A DNA stretch of 64,000 nucleotides from Pseudomonas sp. GGS8. Its GTDB lineage: Bacteria > Pseudomonadota > Gammaproteobacteria > Pseudomonadales > Pseudomonadaceae. Numbering within the stretch: the first letter of the stretch is position 1; every line of letters begins with the position of its first letter. The notes beneath the pieces were generated by a model. The model did no database searches, was not told the DNA's origin, and worked only from the letters and a program-made list of their open reading frames with translations. Where the stretch lies: assembly GCF_024168645.1 (NCBI RefSeq), contig NZ_JALJWF010000001.1:1913001-1977000 (forward strand), written 5' to 3'. This document shows positions 62,820 to 64,000 of this stretch, piece after piece. A program made the translations under genes and the position numbers.

Positions 62820-63719
62820 TTATAGAGGGTTGCTGGCGATGCTCACGCCCAGGGTATGGCTAGCACCCGGCGCCAGCGTCACCACATCATCCATCACATT
62901 CGCCGTTTCAATGCACAACATGCGCTGCCAGCCATCGTCAGCCATGTCGCTGAACGCCGCCGCACGGTCGATCCATGGGTTCCAGATCACCGCCGAGCGT
63001 GAACCGCTGCTGGTCAGTTCGATGCGTCGTTCCCAGTGCGGGTCAACGATGCTCAGCGTCGGCGGGGTATTGAGATAGATGCGGTCGGTCTCACCGGTAA
63101 AACGCAGATCACCGGTCTGAGTGACGGTTTTCCAATCGTCCAGCGTCTCGATGTAACTCAAGCCATCCAGCCCTTCAACGTGCACATTGCGCACATCGCT
63201 GACCGCGAAATAGCTGTGCAGCGCCTGGCTGATCGTGACGGGTTCGGCGCCCTTGTTTTCACTCGTCAGGCTGATGTGCAACTGTTCATCCAGACGAATG
63301 CTCAGCTTCAGGTCCACCTGATGCGGCCATCCCGGCAAGCCGCCTTCAGGGTAGGGCAGGATGAATTCCGCTTTCAGGCTTTCGCCTTCGGATTCGATGC
63401 CGACCAACTCCCAATCCATCGCCCGCACCAGGCCGTGAGCGGTCGGCGGTTCCTGGCTGACGCGCATGGCCTGGACACTCTGCGGGTTGCGCGACAGATT
63501 GCCGAACCACGGCCAGCACACCGGCACGCCGGCACGAATCGCTTTGCCGGACTTGAACACCGCCTCGTCGTTGAGCCAGATCAGCGGCGGTTGGCCAGTC
63601 AGTTGATAACTGAGGATGTGCGCGCCTTGCTGGGCCACCAGCAATTCGGCCTGACCGTGGCGGATGCGCCAGCAGTTCAGTTCATCCAGTTTCACGGCTT
63701 CGACGGTGGGCGTGCTCAT
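62820..63719 (-). CDS. D-hexose-6-phosphate mutarotase (aldose 1-epimerase fold)
   Basis: 299 residues from ATG 63719 (the frame extends 14 codons upstream without support). YeaD-like: AELLVAQQGAHILSYQLTGQ, PPLIWLNDEAVFKSGKAIRA GVPVCWPWFG, AHGLVRAMDWEL, LHSYFAVSD, WNPWID. Catalytic His/Glu positions of the family appear kept. It interconverts glucose-6-phosphate anomers in the cytosol. Confidence 0.88.
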   Translation of the reverse strand: MSTPTVEAVKLDELNCWRIRHGQAELLVAQQGAHILSYQLTGQPPLIWLNDEAVFKSGKAIRAGVPVCWPWFGNLSRNPQSVQAMRVSQEPPTAHGLVRAMDWELVGIESEGESLKAEFILPYPEGGLPGWPHQVDLKLSIRLDEQLHISLTSENKGAEPVTISQALHSYFAVSDVRNVHVEGLDGLSYIETLDDWKTVTQTGDLRFTGETDRIYLNTPPTLSIVDPHWERRIELTSSGSRSAVIWNPWIDRAAAFSDMADDGWQRMLCIETANVMDDVVTLAPGASHTLGVSIASNPL

Positions 63720-63775
63720 GGGGCGACTCTCAATCAGGAACAGGACGGCAGTGGACCGCAAAATGGTCGCAGGGT

Positions 63776-64000
63776 TTAACGAGCTCTAGGTGGAACCGAA
63801 CGAGTGCGGCCGCTGCCGTCGATGGCGACGAACACAAATACGGCTTCGGTCACTTTTCGCCATTCGCTGGACAGTGGATCGTCGCTCCAGACCTCGACCA
63901 TCATCTGAATCGAGCTGCGGCCGATTTCCAGGGCCTGGGTATAGAAGGAGAGCTGAGCGCCCACCGCCACCGGCACCAGAAACGCCATGCGATCGATCGC
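63776..64000 (-). CDS. Acyl-CoA thioesterase, 5' end outside window
   Basis: The frame runs off the right edge, so the N-terminal half is missing; 74 residues are visible (AIDRMAFLVPVAVGAQLSFY, IGRSSIQMMVEVWSDDP, VTEAVFVFVAID). Hotdog-fold acyl-CoA hydrolase, related to the complete copy at 20995. An internal ATG at 63988 is probably not the start. Confidence 0.78.
   Translation of the reverse strand, partial: AIDRMAFLVPVAVGAQLSFYTQALEIGRSSIQMMVEVWSDDPLSSEWRKVTEAVFVFVAIDGSGRTRSVPPRAR

Overview
The window looks like core chromosome of a fluorescent Pseudomonas. Codon use is GC-rich. Intergenic gaps carry the typical REP palindromes built on GTGGGAGCGGGCTTGCCCGC. Gene neighbourhoods match what I remember from P. 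aeruginosa: cfa, the zinc (Zur) cluster, uvrD, pycAB, aspA and purEK.

Layout. 1-4009: translationally coupled operon of two SPFH (HflK/HflC-like) membrane proteins, the first with a long His-rich N-terminus, plus a heavy-metal P-type ATPase. 4209-7483: cyclopropane fatty acid synthase, cardiolipin synthase and a DUF3617 periplasmic protein. 7562-18128: zinc-starvation region. A seven-gene leftward operon (folE2-znuC-znuB-znuA-gamma carbonic anhydrase-dihydroorotase-ThrRS-like) and the divergent amidase share one Zur-type palindrome. A second palindrome sits before a COG0523 GTPase. Two small secreted proteins and a second COG0523 GTPase complete the region. 18171-19415: an IS3-family element inserted inside a REP. 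19494-30903: housekeeping genes (DUF3301, pdxY, thioesterase, Kef-type antiporter, SMI1/KNR4, Tim44-like, EamA, uvrD, a GGDEF-EAL protein). 30990-36563: AT-richer Rhs polymorphic-toxin island read leftward, with an Rhs protein in two secreted pieces, a unique toxin tip, a membrane-anchored immunity candidate, and the remains of an older tip and a frameshifted immunity-like gene. 36940-42589: RpiR/HexR-type regulator, LysR regulator and two-subunit pyruvate carboxylase. 42668-48922: autotransporter, incomplete amino-acid ABC transporter, homocysteine methyltransferase and two GNATs. 49047-56800: MocR regulator with an internal array of DnaA-box-like 12-mers, polyamine-binding protein, acetylpolyamine deacetylase, AraC regulator, asparaginase and Na+/alanine symporter. 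57288-64000: aspartase, LysR regulator, purEK behind a terminator-like leader, small envelope proteins, a sugar-phosphate epimerase and a partial thioesterase.

How genes work together. The zinc operon joins high-affinity uptake (ZnuABC) and metal chaperones (COG0523) to paralogs of zinc-dependent enzymes (FolE2, PyrC-like, carbonic anhydrase, amidase). Its ThrRS paralog has lost the whole catalytic core, so it cannot simply be a zinc-free backup enzyme. Asparaginase, Na+/amino-acid symporter and aspartase lie close together and form a plausible Asn/Asp catabolic group. The most unusual items are the core-less ThrRS, the two-piece Rhs with a decayed tip/immunity record, the DnaA-box array, and the SPFH/P-type ATPase operon.
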